Shown here: positions 32,242-41,989 of the stretch, one piece after another
Numbering within the stretch: position 1 is the first letter of the stretch
Layout: every line of letters starts with the position of its first letter
Assembly: GCA_036365455.1 (NCBI GenBank)
Contig: JAWQUS010000030.1
Location: 4,588,001 to 4,652,000 of the forward strand
DNA: 64,000 nt
Origin: Macrosoma leucophasiata
Lineage: Eukaryota > Arthropoda > Insecta > Lepidoptera > Hedylidae
Reading direction: 5' to 3'
Notes under the pieces: generated by a model
Seen by the model: the letters and a program-made list of their open reading frames with translations, nothing else
Databases searched by the model: none
What the model was told of the DNA's origin: nothing
Position numbers and translations under genes: made by a program

Positions 32242-32296
32242 CTGGTTTATGGCACCAGTCTCTTCGGAGGCGTGGGTTCGAATCCCACCGCTGCCA
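32242..32296 (+). pseudogene. tRNA-Leu 3' half
   Basis: CTGGT-TTATGGC-ACCAG forms an anticodon arm, CTCTTCGGAGG a long variable arm, and GTGGGTTCGAATCCCAC a T arm, ending CGCTGCCA. This matches the 3' two thirds of an insect tRNA-Leu(AAG)-like gene as I remember it. The acceptor 5' strand and D arm are absent upstream, and the anticodon reads ATG where AAG is expected. A T-run follows. Best read as a truncated tRNA pseudogene. Confidence 0.7.
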
Positions 32297-32494
32297 AGAT
32301 TGTTTTTGTTAATTTTTTTTTATTGTTTGTTGTTCCATTCAATATTTAAAAAATGGTAAATATTAATAGAAAATTATTGTTTCATTTTTCTATTTTTTTT
32401 TTCTTTTATTTGCATTTTATTTTGTTTTGCATAATTTTAGATAATTATGTAAATGCAATAGCTTAACCGCGGCAGTTCCCGAGTCCCACACGTC

Positions 32495-32771
32495 TTTTTT
32501 TTAATAAAATGAAGCTGGCATACAAGCATGCAGTTCACATTGGTGTTAAGTGCTGACTGCAACCTAAAGTCACTCACACAAAGACCATAGATCTATTTGC
32601 AGATGCGTTGCCACCCTGAGACCTTAATTGTTATGTCTCTGTGATAGTTATTACGGAGCCATACTTAACCACCTAAACGGAAAACGATTGTGCTGAACAC
32701 TACCTTTTAGCGGCAAACAGATTAGGTGGTGCCGACGCCCTCGAGCTAATTCACTGGAACTCTACCACAAG
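32495..32771 (-). repeat. R1, older subfamily, near full length
   Basis: Has GTGATAGTTATTACGGAGCC and the head ...CTCGAGCTAATTCACTGG; many substitutions relative to the main R1 group. Confidence 0.8.
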
Positions 32772-33312
32772 TGAGTTGATACTTGAACATAATTCAAAAT
32801 AGAACCGGAAATTGCGTGGTGTTAATCAAAAATGTCCTACCTACTTTGATTTTTTTAAAATAATGTAATGTATCACGTTCTAATCAATTTCTATTAAAAT
32901 ATTTTTCAGACTTGTAATATCAATTTTATTCAAAAGTTTCCGCTCTATATTTGCTATGTTCACACAAACGAAAACTCCCTGTAAAACATGGACGTAACTT
33001 TTAAAGACCGGTAACAATGCCTTTTACTTTACTTTAACTTTTTTATGTCTCGTTTACGTGGTATTTTTGGACTAATGGCTCATAGATATGTTTTCCTTTG
33101 TGTAATCGCAACTTCCCTCTTGTATTCGCGGTAAGGGTAGGTAGAGGTAAATAAACACAGACATCCACTAAGTCCTATTCGTAGACGTTACCACCTAAAC
33201 TTTCAAGTGTGCCAATGTAAGTCTTCTTTCATCGAAAGATGATCACTGCCAGATAAAACCCTGGCGCAAAGATGCCAACAATTGCGCCTTATCGAGAGGA
33301 ATACACTTTTAT
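32772..33312. other. No gene recognised
   Basis: AT-rich. A T1-like scrap GGGTAGGTAGAGGTAAAT lies at about 33137. Confidence 0.4.
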
Positions 33313-33598
33313 TTTTTACTAGTTTTAGAGCTCCAGTGACGGAGCTCGCAGGCATAGGCACCACCGCATTACCTAATATATTTGACGCTAAATGATAGTG
33401 TTCAGCACTATCGTGTTCCGGTGGTAATGTAGGGCCCTGTAATTTCTGGCACAGAGGCATAACACCTTAGGCCTCAGGAGTGATAACGCATCTGCATTTT
33501 GACCTTGGTCTTTGTATAGGTGTCTATAGGCTGTAGTCATCACTTAACATCAATGTGAACTGCATGCTTGTTTGTCATTTTCATTACATAAAAAAAAA
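33313..33598 (+). repeat. R1, near full length (left arm of inverted pair)
   Basis: Carries the perfect head palindrome GAGCTCCAGTGACGGAGCTC. Followed after 81 bp by an R1 copy in opposite orientation. Confidence 0.9.
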
Positions 33599-33679
33599 TA
33601 TCGACAAGTTTGGCATGGCAGTGGTCGTAGTTTTTTTGAGGGAAGCTACTGTCTGCTACGTTATTGCATTTGTTTTTAA

Positions 33680-33969
33680 TTTTTTTTATGTAATAAAAGT
33701 GGCAAACAAGCGTGCAGTTCACATTGATGTTAAGTGATGACTGCAGCCTATAGACACCCACACAATGACCAGAGGTCAAAATGCAAATGCGCTGCCACTC
33801 CTGAGGCATTAGGTGTTATGCCTCTGTGCCGGAAATCACAGAGCCGTACATTACCACCTGACCGAAACATGATAGTGCTGAACACTACCATTTAACGGCA
33901 AGTATATTAGGTAATGCAGTGGTGCCTACGCCCGCGAGCTCCATCACTGGAGCTCTACCACCAGTAAAA
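33680..33969 (-). repeat. R1, near full length (right arm of inverted pair)
   Basis: Complementary to the preceding copy over about 280 bp with poly(A) ends facing each other. A transcript across both would fold into one long hairpin. Confidence 0.9.
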
Positions 33970-34089
33970 TTTTAGCATTAATGCGAGTCAAACGAGTACT
34001 ATGGTCGCGGCGCAGAAAAGGCGCTACGCGGTACGTAGATTGGTTATTTAAGTTATGTACGATAAGAATTAGGTTCGGTTTGGTGCAAC

Positions 34090-34387
34090 CATAGAGCAAC
34101 ACTGGCCACCGGCAGCGGCAGACCGGAGGGGAGTAACCATATGCAGGCTTTCCCCTCTGTCAAAATACAAGCCCAAATGGGCCTATGCCTGATGCCTACA
34201 TGTTTAAATGTGTGCGTGAAATTGTTTATGTATTTTGTTAAAGTCAAGGTGTGAGTTTCGTAGTAATAGATGATTTTTGTAGTGTGTGCGTCACACGCAT
34301 TTCCCGCCGCAAAAACTGACAGACTATTTTGCGTCGGTAATAAACGCTATAGCAACTCCTCTCCGGTCCGCCGCGGCGTTGTTCTAT
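34090..34387. mobile_element. M1: hAT-like MITE, complete, 8-bp TSD
   Basis: 298 bp. Ends CATAGAGCAACACTGGCCAC and GGCGTTGTTCTATG, flanked by GGTGCAAC (34082-34089 and 34388-34395). The interior aligns with the copy at 20548 (TGTTTAAATGT, AAAGTCAAGGTGTGAGTT, GATTTTTGTAGTGTGTG), proving a shared ancestor. Confidence 0.9.
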
Positions 34388-34552
34388 GGGTGCAACCGAA
34401 CCTTAGTTCATCGCGGTGAGGGCCATTGCAACGTGATCTCATTGTCCAGATCTTATCCATTCTTTACCACTCTTTGCCATTATCCAATCTTACAAGCTGG
34501 TTTGGATGGTGATGGATGCTCTTACATGGAGATTGATGTTACGTAAAAAACA

Positions 34553-34612
34553 GTACTGAGGGCTAAGTTGTTTTGCATCTGTGATAGTTAATACGGGGCT
34601 ACATTATTGTCG
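34553..34612 (-). repeat. R1 internal scrap
   Basis: CTGAGGGCTAAGTTGTTTTG and GATAGTTAATACGGGGC are older-subfamily R1 words. Confidence 0.5.
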
Positions 34613-35640
34613 GAAGATTGTCCCTTTTCCTAATAGGATCATTAAACCCCGTTTCTCTACTGAAAGAATCACAGGCGTGTCTAGTGTGTCTTTGCTCGTG
34701 TTCGTTTAAGTGGGAATGCAACTTTGTCTCAACATAAGCCCAGCGAGGCGAGATAAGCCTCACAGATGTGGTGGTTCTATAGTGAAGACAGATTTAATGT
34801 TATCTCGCAGGTAGATATTTACAATAATTTATTTAAATATACAAGGTGCCACGGGTCCTTAAACTTTATGTGGTTTTACGAAATCAAAACATTTTTCCGT
34901 CAAAAAAATTAAACTTAAAAAAAAATTATATGTATAAGTTTTTTAAATAAAAAAATAACTGCCTAATTTGTTGTTCAAGATGAATCGGAAGAAATCTTTG
35001 GATATACTCGTAATTTGCAAATGGTTCGGATTCAAATCAAGATAAGACGCCATTTTTAATTAAGAAGGTACAATGAATTTCACTATCATGTTCAGAAGGT
35101 ACATTGAGGAACCCAACCGTTTTTAGGGTTCCGTAGTAAACAAGGAACCCTTATAGTTTCGCCATGTGCATAATTGTCATCGTACCTGTACTGAACCACA
35201 CTAAATTGCTGCCCCTCTTACAAGCGGGTTTATATTGTAAGTTGCAAAATCAAAGCGTCTGATGTATGCTCTTTCATACTGAATGGTAGGCAAGTTCACA
35301 TCAAAATCGAAAACGCGTCTACGAGTCTTAAAATTTAGATTAGTCTACCCAGAACCCTATCTTCTATCTTTTCGCAAGGTTCTCCCAATTCACCCTAGGA
35401 GCATTACATCCCGTTTCTCTACTGAAAGAATTACAAGCGTAAATTCCGTTTCGTCGTTTTCATCCATAGCTCGTCTTCGCTTTAATGCGAATGCAGCTTT
35501 GTCTCAACATAAGCCCAGCGAGGCGAGATAAGCCTCACAGCTGTGGTGGTCTTAATGTGATGACAGATTTAGTGTAATGTAGCAGGTAGACCATAATTAA
35601 TTTGGAAACAGAAAATAGCAGGGGTGCTTTAATACTTTAT
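34613..35640 (+). repeat. Two copies of an unknown unit, 770 bp apart
   Basis: 34640-34870 and 35395-35640 share CCCGTTTCTCTACTGAAAGA and a 43-bp identical run that includes TTTGTCTCAACATAAGCC and GCGAGGCGAGATAAGCCTC, then TGTGGTGG, GACAGATTTA and GCAGGTAGA. The identical core contains a GAGGC/GCCTC stem. Between the copies lies a P fragment (35122-35168, minus). Function unknown. Confidence 0.55.
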
Positions 35641-35704
35641 GAGGTTATGCAAAAATAAAATATTTTTTAAAGACGTATGTTATTTTGAGAGACATAATAT
35701 AATC

Positions 35705-35956
35705 TGACTCGGAAAACTTCGTATTGCCTGAGAATGGAATATTGTGTCAAAGGTGTGATAGAAACGGACTTTTTGTATGGGAAAATGAAATTGTGGTTTT
35801 AGCTATTTCCCTTCAACTTCTTCATGTTTTCTTACCTTTTAAACCTTCCCTGGACTTCCAAAACTCATTGAACTCTAAAATTTGCCAAAGCGGTCCAGCC
35901 GTTTTTCAGTTTTAGCGAGACTAACGAACAGCAATAGATTTTTATATATATAGATT
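35705..35956 (-). mobile_element. Helitron-like element
   Basis: On the minus strand: TCTATATATATAAAAATCTA start, TTGCTGTTCGTTAGTCTCGC, GGCTGGACCGCTTTGG, GGAAGTCCAGGGAAGG, and a decayed 3' end. No clear CTAG. Confidence 0.55.
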
Positions 35957-35981
35957 TAAAAATAAAAGTATGACAACGAAC

Positions 35982-36189
35982 CTTCACGCCTTTATACCTC
36001 GGAGGTATTTGCCTAATCCAGTTATGTTTTGTACCAAGTAACAGTCATATATTTCCTCCTCCTCCATTGATATCTCCGGGCATATTAGCAAACTCTGAGG
36101 GTTGCATTTAGAAGAATTACCCCCTGATCCGGAGATCGAACCCAGGACCCAGTCGTATCAGTAGTGCTACCACTAGACTTCTGAGACAG
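35982..36189 (-). mobile_element. T1 SINE, degenerate
   Basis: The head side is recognisable (GAGATCGAACCCAGGACCC, GTGCTACCACTAGACT) and a weak 3' scrap lies at 35982-36010. Internal deletion and heavy divergence. Confidence 0.6.
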
Positions 36190-36487
36190 TGAATACTGAT
36201 AAACTTAAGCTATTTCCAAACGTTACTACATATTTTCAAAGAATGACCCAAATATGCTGTTCATTTAATAAATGGATTTGGATATGAAAACGGAAATACG
36301 TAATCAAATTCAGCTTATTACGCCATCGAATCGATTGGCATCGTTATTCGGGCGTGGAAGTACTCACATGATATGGACAGATATTTGTTTGATATGCGTT
36401 CTGATGATTCGACAAAATTTTGTTTATGAAAATGTAAATACATTAGTTGACTGTCAATCGTCAACTAATGTGCAACCAACAAGATCC

Positions 36488-36670
36488 AACAAGATAGGTA
36501 GGATCCCACCGCAGAATCATTTCGTTCATCCAAGTATGCTGCAAACCTAATTTTTATGCATATTTATAATCTAGAGAATATATATCCACTAGGTTGCCAA
36601 TCGAAATTTGGCCCCTAGTATTTTTTTATATTTTTTTATCTTTAACAGCCAGCGTACTTCGTCCATTATC
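36488..36670 (+). mobile_element. M2 MITE, single end
   Basis: AGGATCCCACCGCAGAATCA, ATGCTGCAAACCTAATTTTT, TTTATAATCTAGAGAATATA and AGGTTGCCAATCGAAATTTG match the left terminal 130 bp of the complete M2 at 51759. The opposite end was not found nearby. Confidence 0.7.
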
Positions 36671-36909
36671 CCTAATTTTCAGTGTCAGTTTCACCAGCTA
36701 TTAATAAGTTTCTAGGTGATGTAGATTGTAAATGAATAAGTTTTAGGGAACTCGTTTGTCAGATTAGTTTAATTCTTCTTTGAAATCACTCTAACTTTTA
36801 AAAAAAGCGTCAAAAGAATTTTGATTCAGTTTATGCTATTTGAAACGAAAATAAATAACAATGATTTTTCATTCTCAGGGTGTCGTACCTGAAAAAAAAA
36901 ACTACAATA

Positions 36910-37414
36910 TGTGTAATAATGGAAGTGGCAAACAAGCATGCAGTTCACATTGATGTTAAGTGATGACTGCAGCCTATAGACATCCACAGAAAGACCAAGG
37001 TCAAAATGCAGATGCGTTGCCACTGCTGAGGCCTAAGGTGTTATGCCTCTGTGCCGGAAATTACAGGGCCGTACATTACCACCTGACCGGAACACGATAG
37101 TACACCGCGGACACTCCGCCAATATTCCATACAAACGCTTAATTTGGTCTCTATTACACAGACATCAATCAAGGACGTGTATTTACACGTGCACCTGTGT
37201 GCGTAGCACTTAGAAAATACCAAACGTCGCCCATAAGAGGGGAGGAGATTGGGTGATGCGGGGAAATCGGGCGGGACGTCGAAGTGTCCATTCTATACGT
37301 AGTATTATTACATATTCTCTGACGATAGTGCTGAACACTACCATTTAGCGGCAAGTATATCAGGTAATGCCGTGGTACCTACGCCGATCTCCGTCACTGG
37401 AGCTCTACCACCAA
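36910..37414 (-). repeat. R1, full length, split by a 220-bp insertion
   Basis: R1 runs to CGGAACACGATAGT, is broken, and resumes GCTGAACACTACC after a repeat of ACGATAGT. Removing the insert restores a standard R1 sequence. Confidence 0.88.
37102..37321. mobile_element. 220-bp insertion with 8-bp TSD, unknown family
   Basis: Flanked by ACGATAGT (37094-37101 and 37322-37329). The left end is ACACCGCGGACACTCC; the right end is ACATATTCTCTG (complement CAGAGAATATG). The two ends are not inverted repeats. The interior has TTTACACGTGCACCTGTG and a GC-rich AGAGGGGAGGAGATTGGG. The 8-bp duplication would suit a hAT-type element, but without terminal inverted repeats the class stays open. Confidence 0.65.
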
Positions 37415-38029
37415 TGTAAAGTTCTGATATAGAGTTTTAATTTTTTATTTTATCAATCAGGGACTAAAAATAGAAGGAGAACTTCCGATCAAGTTACTTT
37501 TTTGGACCACAAAAAACTTGGTTGAAAAATGGTTGGTTCCACTTTTCTCACATTCGAGTTACTAAGTTACTCGGAACGCCACAGGCTTATCAGTGAAATC
37601 GTTTGTGGCGTTAGTAGCTTTGGGAGCCATGGTGGTGGTGTTGGTGGAGTTGGTAGCGTTGGTGGCTTTGGTGGCGTTAATCTAATATCGTGTAAAGAGA
37701 AGTATTAATGTAAAGCAGATTTGTTACCTATCCATAAGTGTTTTCGTATGATCCAAAATTAACCAAAAGTTGAATCTAAAAATGCTGCCCATAGTCACTA
37801 TTCCACGCCTCTAATATGTACCCTGCCGTAAAATGTTTATCACTTCTAAAAAACATTGGCCCAAAGTCACGTTACCTGCAATTACAATGGCGTATAAATG
37901 TAGACTAGAACAACTGTACCGCAGAACACTAACATTTAGGGTTATTAGAACGTCTAATTGTATTGCGAGGGTGTCTTAAGACACGTACACTGGAATGTTA
38001 TCTAAAATTACAGTTACTAATAAAAGATA

Positions 38030-38031
<2 letters not shown>

Positions 38032-38070
<39 letters not shown>
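38032..38070. repeat. (TA)n microsatellite
   Basis: About 19 uninterrupted TA units, directly after copy 1 of the duplicated segment. Confidence 0.95.
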
Positions 38071-38072
<2 letters not shown>

Positions 38073-38352
38073 TAGACGTATATTTATTTACCTTTTCAAT
38101 TATTTTTACTAAATATCAAGACTTTTTTTTTATTTAAAGAGCTTGGTCAAAGACCATGACGCTCTATATCAAGAGAGTTATAAGGGTGAAAATTAGAACA
38201 TATTTAGATATGTACATATTTATGTAGGTATTTACGTATATATTTGACAAATTATGTTTATGTACATTCGTTATTTTGTTTTTAAGAATGCATTTGTTTT
38301 TTTTACTTTTTTCAAATATTAGTACCAATGCTGCACCTACTATCGCTGTTAT

Positions 38353-38450
38353 CCTAACTACCCAAAGGTTGACTGGTAGAAAATGACAAGTGGCGTTAAG
38401 TCCGCCTTATGTATATTTTTTGTTCATAAAAGATAAAATTAATAAATAAA
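38353..38450 (+). repeat. Q repeat
   Basis: CCCAAAGGTTGACTGGTAGA, GGCGTTAAGTCCGCCTTATG, then TTTTTTGTTCATAAAAGATA and an A-rich AATAAATAAA end. Confidence 0.65.
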
Positions 38451-38703
38451 CATGATTGGTTAGTGTAAGTTCTGATATAAAGTTCTGATTTGTAGTTTTA
38501 TCAATTGAGGTCAAATCGAATCAAAAATCACAAAAACATGGCTAAAAAAAACGTGACTCGTTCCACTTTTCTTACATTCCGCGAGAATGTTGGAAGCTTA
38601 TCGGTGAAATTAGTATAATATAGTCTTAAATATGTATTTTGCCCTAAAATGTTTATCACTTCTCCTTCTAAGAAACACTGGTTCAAAGTCGCGTTACCTG
38701 TAA

Positions 38704-39011
38704 TCTATACAAATAAATGAAATTGGAGTGCCTGTTTGTAATATAAAAATAACCGCTTTTTATTAAATGCATATGTATATACGGGACATATACCAAAACA
38801 ACATTTTTTACAATTTTTGTCTGTCTGTCTGTTTGTTCCGGCTAATCTCGGGAACGGCTGAACCGATTTTGACGGGACTTTCACTGGCAGATAACTTACG
38901 TAATAGGGCGTAACTGAGGATACTTTTATACTAGCTGCGCCCAAGACTTCGTCCGGGTAGATACTGAACAATCATAAATTCTCACGCAGGCGAAGTCGCG
39001 GGCACAGCTAG
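38704..39011 (+). mobile_element. Helitron-like element with paralogous empty site
   Basis: 308 bp: starts TCTATACAAATAAATGAAAT, has (CTGT)n, CGGCTGAACCGATTTTGACG, then a terminal 80-bp hairpin (arms TAGCTGCGCCCAAGACTTCG and CGAAGTCGCGGGCACAGCTA) ending CTAG. Flanked by A on the left and T on the right. The sister segment at 37895 reads CTGCAA|TTACAA without the element where this copy reads CTGTAA[element]TTAAAT, fixing both boundaries. Confidence 0.85.
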
Positions 39012-39234
39012 TTAAATTATTAATGTAGACTAGAACAATTATACCGCAGAACACTAACATTTAGGGTTTTTTGAACGTCTAATTGTATTGCGAGGGTGTC
39101 GTAGGACACCTACACTGAAACCTTGCCGCCATTAACTGATACTAATATACTTTGCTTTTGTTGTGCCTACATATCAAAAGAAATATAAGAATGAAAATGA
39201 AAACACCTATTGCTTGTATTGTTGAATATTTTTC

Positions 39235-40758
39235 CAGCGTTCCGACGCTCATCGTCCCGACGCCCCTGTGTACCGACACCCTAGTCCCGACGCCCAGCGT
39301 CCCGACGCCCAGCGTCCCGTCGCCCAGCGTCCCGACACCCAGCGTCCCGACGCCCAGCGTCCCGACGCCCAGCGTCCCGACGCCCAGCGGCACGACGCTT
39401 AAGATCCCGACGCACAGCGTTCCGACGTCCAGCGTCCCGACGCCCAACGTCCCGACGCCCAGCGTCCCGACGCACTTGCGTACCGACGCTCAGCGTACCG
39501 ACAACCAGCGTCCTGACGCCTAGCGTCCCGATGCCCAGCGTTCCGACATCCATCGTCCCGACGCCTAGCTTTCCGACGCCCAGCGTCCCGACGCCCAGCG
39601 TTCCGACGCCCAGTGTCCCGACGCCCCAGCGTCCCGACGCCCAGCGTCCCGACGCCCAGCGTCACGACGCCCAACGTCCCGACGCCCAGCGTCCCGACGC
39701 CCAGCGTCCCGACGTCCAGCGTCCCGACGCCCAGCGTCCCGACGCCCAGCGTCCCGACGCCCAGCGTCCCGACGCCCAGCGTCCCGACGCCCAGCGTCCC
39801 GACGCCCAGCGTCCCGACGCCCAGCGTCCCGACGCCCAGCGTCCCGACGCCCAGCGTCCCGACGCCCAGCGTCCCGACGCCCAGCGTCCCGACGCCCAGC
39901 GTCCCGACGCCCAGCGTCCCGACGCCCAGCGTCCCGACGCCCAGCGTCCCGACGCCCAGCGTTCCGACATCCAGCGTCCCGACGCCCAGCGTCACGACGC
40001 CCAGCGTCACGACGCTTAACGTCCCGATGCCCAGCGTTCCAACGTCCAGCTTCCTGACTGCCAGCGTCCCGACGCCCAGCCTCCCGACGTCCAGCGTCCC
40101 GACGTCCAGCTTCCCGACGCACAGCGTCCCGACGCCCAGCGTCCCGACGCCCAGCGTCCCGACGCCCAGCGTCCCGACGCCCAGCGTCCCTACGCCCAGC
40201 GTCCCGACGCCCAGCGTCCCGACGCCCAGCGTCCCGACGCCCCTGCGTCCCGACGCCCAGCGTCCCGACGCCCAGCGTCCCGACGCCCAGCGTCCCGACG
40301 CCCAGCGTCCCGACGCCCAGCGTCCCTACGCCCAGCGTCCCGACGCCCAGCGTCCCGACGCCCAGCGTCCCGACGCCCAGCGTCCCGACGCCCCTGCGTA
40401 CCAACGCCCAGCGTACCGACGCCCAGCGTCCTGACGCCCCTGCGTACCAACGCCCAGCGTACCGACGTCCAGCGTCCCGACGCCTAGCATCCCGACGCCC
40501 AGCGTCCCGACACCCAGCGTCCCGACGCCCAGCATCCCGACGCCCAGCGTCCCGACGCCCCCGCGTACCAACGCCCAGCGTACCGACGCCCAGCGTCCCG
40601 ACGCCAAGCGTCGCGACGCCCAGCGTACCGACGCCCAGCGTACCGACGCCCAGCGTACCGACGCCCAGCGTACCGACGCCCAGCGTACCGACGCCCAGCG
40701 TCCCTACGCCCAGCGTCCCGACGCCCAGCGTCACGACGCTTAACGTCCCATTGCCCAA
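39235..40758. repeat. 15-bp minisatellite, about 100 units
   Basis: Unit GACGCCCAGCGTCCC. GACGC and GCGTC are complementary around CCA, so every unit is a 5-bp-stem mini-hairpin and the two strands differ mainly in the loop (CCA or TGG). Three CpGs per unit in an AT-rich region. Fifteen is a multiple of three and the unit has no stop in any frame, which creates long pentapeptide frames on both strands ([30 protein letters not shown]). Variant units (CCCCTGCGTACCAACG; CACGACGCTTAACGTCCC) recur at intervals near 39390, 40005 and 40730 and at 40390-40600, so there is higher-order structure. The most homogeneous part is 39720-39960. No start, splice or codon signal supports translation. Confidence 0.95.
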
Positions 40759-40877
40759 TATTTTATGACCGGTCCGTTGAGACGTAGACGATTTTTGATT
40801 ACGGCCGAATGGACTACGGTCCATTCTTTTTGGTCCGTTCAGACGTAGTACCCGGCATAGGACCATTTGGTCTTGTA
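40759..40877. other. Flank of the minisatellite with hairpin
   Basis: GAATGGAC-tacg-GTCCATTC is a perfect 8-bp stem with a 4-nt loop, bracketed by two direct copies of GGTCCGTT(G/C)AGACGTAG. No repeat partner elsewhere in the window. Confidence 0.6.
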
Positions 40878-40955
40878 CTGTGACAGAGGGAAAAGCCTGC
40901 ATATGGCTACTCCCCTCCGGTCCGCCGCCGCGGCCGGTGGCCCGTGTTGCTCTAT
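40878..40955 (-). mobile_element. M1 MITE, one end
   Basis: GACAGAGGGAAAAGCCTGCA, TACTCCCCTCCGGTCCGCCG and GGCCCGTGTTGCTCTATG are the complement of the left 75 bp of the M1 at 34090. The other end is absent, and no matching 8-bp repeat of the flank TATAAACC was found on the far side of the minisatellite. Confidence 0.75.
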
Positions 40956-41070
40956 GTATAAACCTAACCTTTGATCTAATTTCATTTTTAAATTAAACTA
41001 GGGAATTTAATTGTGTTTTATATTCATGAATATTTGATTTTTTATTGTAATTTATAATATGTTGTGTAAA

Positions 41071-41202
41071 TGTATTTGATTGTATTATTTTTCTTTGTTT
41101 TATTAACCGAGTTCAATTTTGTGTATTACAATTTACATTTACATTTTATGTATTTGATTGTATTATTTTTCTTTGTTTTATTAACCGAGTTCAATTTTGT
41201 GT
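41071..41202. repeat. Short tandem duplication, period 78 bp
   Basis: TGTATTTGATTGTATTATTT through GAGTTCAATTTTGTGT occurs at 41071 and again at 41149 with identical sequence over about 54 bp. The 61-codon frame here is hydrophobic only because of the AT-rich repeat. Confidence 0.85.
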
Positions 41203-41404
41203 TTTCATGTCAATGTGTAATGGGTACAAATATGCCTAAAAAAATGTTTATTTAATTTTTATAATAGTATTAAATAACGTACCCACCTTTATTTTAATGA
41301 TACAGTTTAATATAAAGCTCTTATTTTTACTCTTATCCACGAAGGACTTGAAACATTATATCCGTTTTAAAACTACAAAAACGTGGCTGGAGAAATGTAC
41401 AAGA

Positions 41405-41546
41405 TTTTTTTTTATTGTAATGGAAGTGGCAAACAAGCATGCAGTTCACATTGACGTTAAGTGATGACTGCAGCCTATAGACACCCACACAAAGACCAAG
41501 GTCAAAATGCCGTACATTACCACCTGACCGGAACACGATAGTGCTG
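41405..41546 (-). repeat. R1 with internal deletion (left arm of inverted pair)
   Basis: Jumps from GGTCAAAATGC to CGTACATTACC, then stops at GTGCTGAG where a plus-strand R1 begins. Confidence 0.8.
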
Positions 41547-41677
41547 AGGTCTCAAGGGTGGCAACGCATCTGCATTTTGACTTGTGTTCTTTGTGTGGGT
41601 GTTTATAGGCTGCATTCATCACTTAACATCAATGTGTACGGCATGCTTGTTTGCCACCTTAATTAGATAAAAAAAAA
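41547..41677 (+). repeat. R1, 5'-truncated (right arm of inverted pair)
   Basis: TCTCAAGGGTGGCAACGC to TTAGATAAAAAAAAA. Fused directly to the preceding minus copy with no spacer, so poly(A) ends point outward. Confidence 0.8.
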
Positions 41678-41804
41678 CTTCAGACCACTCGTGGTTTCCA
41701 CCGCGTTGTCCACGCTACAAGGACACTTTTGCATTGTAGGGTTATAAGCTACCTAGAGAGAATGACCTAAAAAAATTATAATTTGAAAGATCAAATCAAT
41801 TAGA

Positions 41805-41885
41805 AAATGAAGGAAAAATGGAAAGTAAAATTTGACTTCGAGCAGGAATCGAATCTGCGTGAGGATAACCAGTTACCGCTTCACT
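41805..41885 (-). repeat. T3-like tRNA-derived remnant
   Basis: Minus strand: GATTCGATTCCTGCTCGAAG (box B region) followed by the T3 trailer GTCAAATTTTACTTTCC. The upstream half is unlike the other T3 copies. Confidence 0.55.
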
Positions 41886-41989
41886 AATAAACGACGAGTG
41901 AGATTGAGGCAAAGTTCCATACAATATCTGGTATTGTATTTTCAGCACTGTAATTTTTTTGCACTGCAATAAACATCGTCATGTCTTTT

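Larger units (their letters stand above)
37424..39120 (+). repeat. Duplicated segment, two copies
   Basis: 37424-37995 and 38465-39120 share AAGTTCTGATAT, TTCCACTTTTCT(C/T)ACATTC, CTAAAATGTTTATCACTTCT, AAAGTC(A/G)CGTTACCTG and TGTAGACTAGAACAA, then ACATTTAGGGTT and GTATTGCGAGGGTGTC. The first copy contains a GGT-rich tract (37627-37680), the second an H element. Part of copy 1 (37683-37800) also recurs at 57220-57362. Confidence 0.7.

Noticed and set aside
39235..40758. CRISPR-like array
   Set aside because: Units are contiguous 15-mers without spacers and the surrounding DNA is eukaryotic.
39152..40902. Long open frames up to 445 codons on both strands (SVPTP, GVGTL, DAGRR repeats)
   Set aside because: They arise because a stop-free 15-bp unit is a multiple of three. 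All six frames are open, and there is no start context, unique coding sequence or domain.
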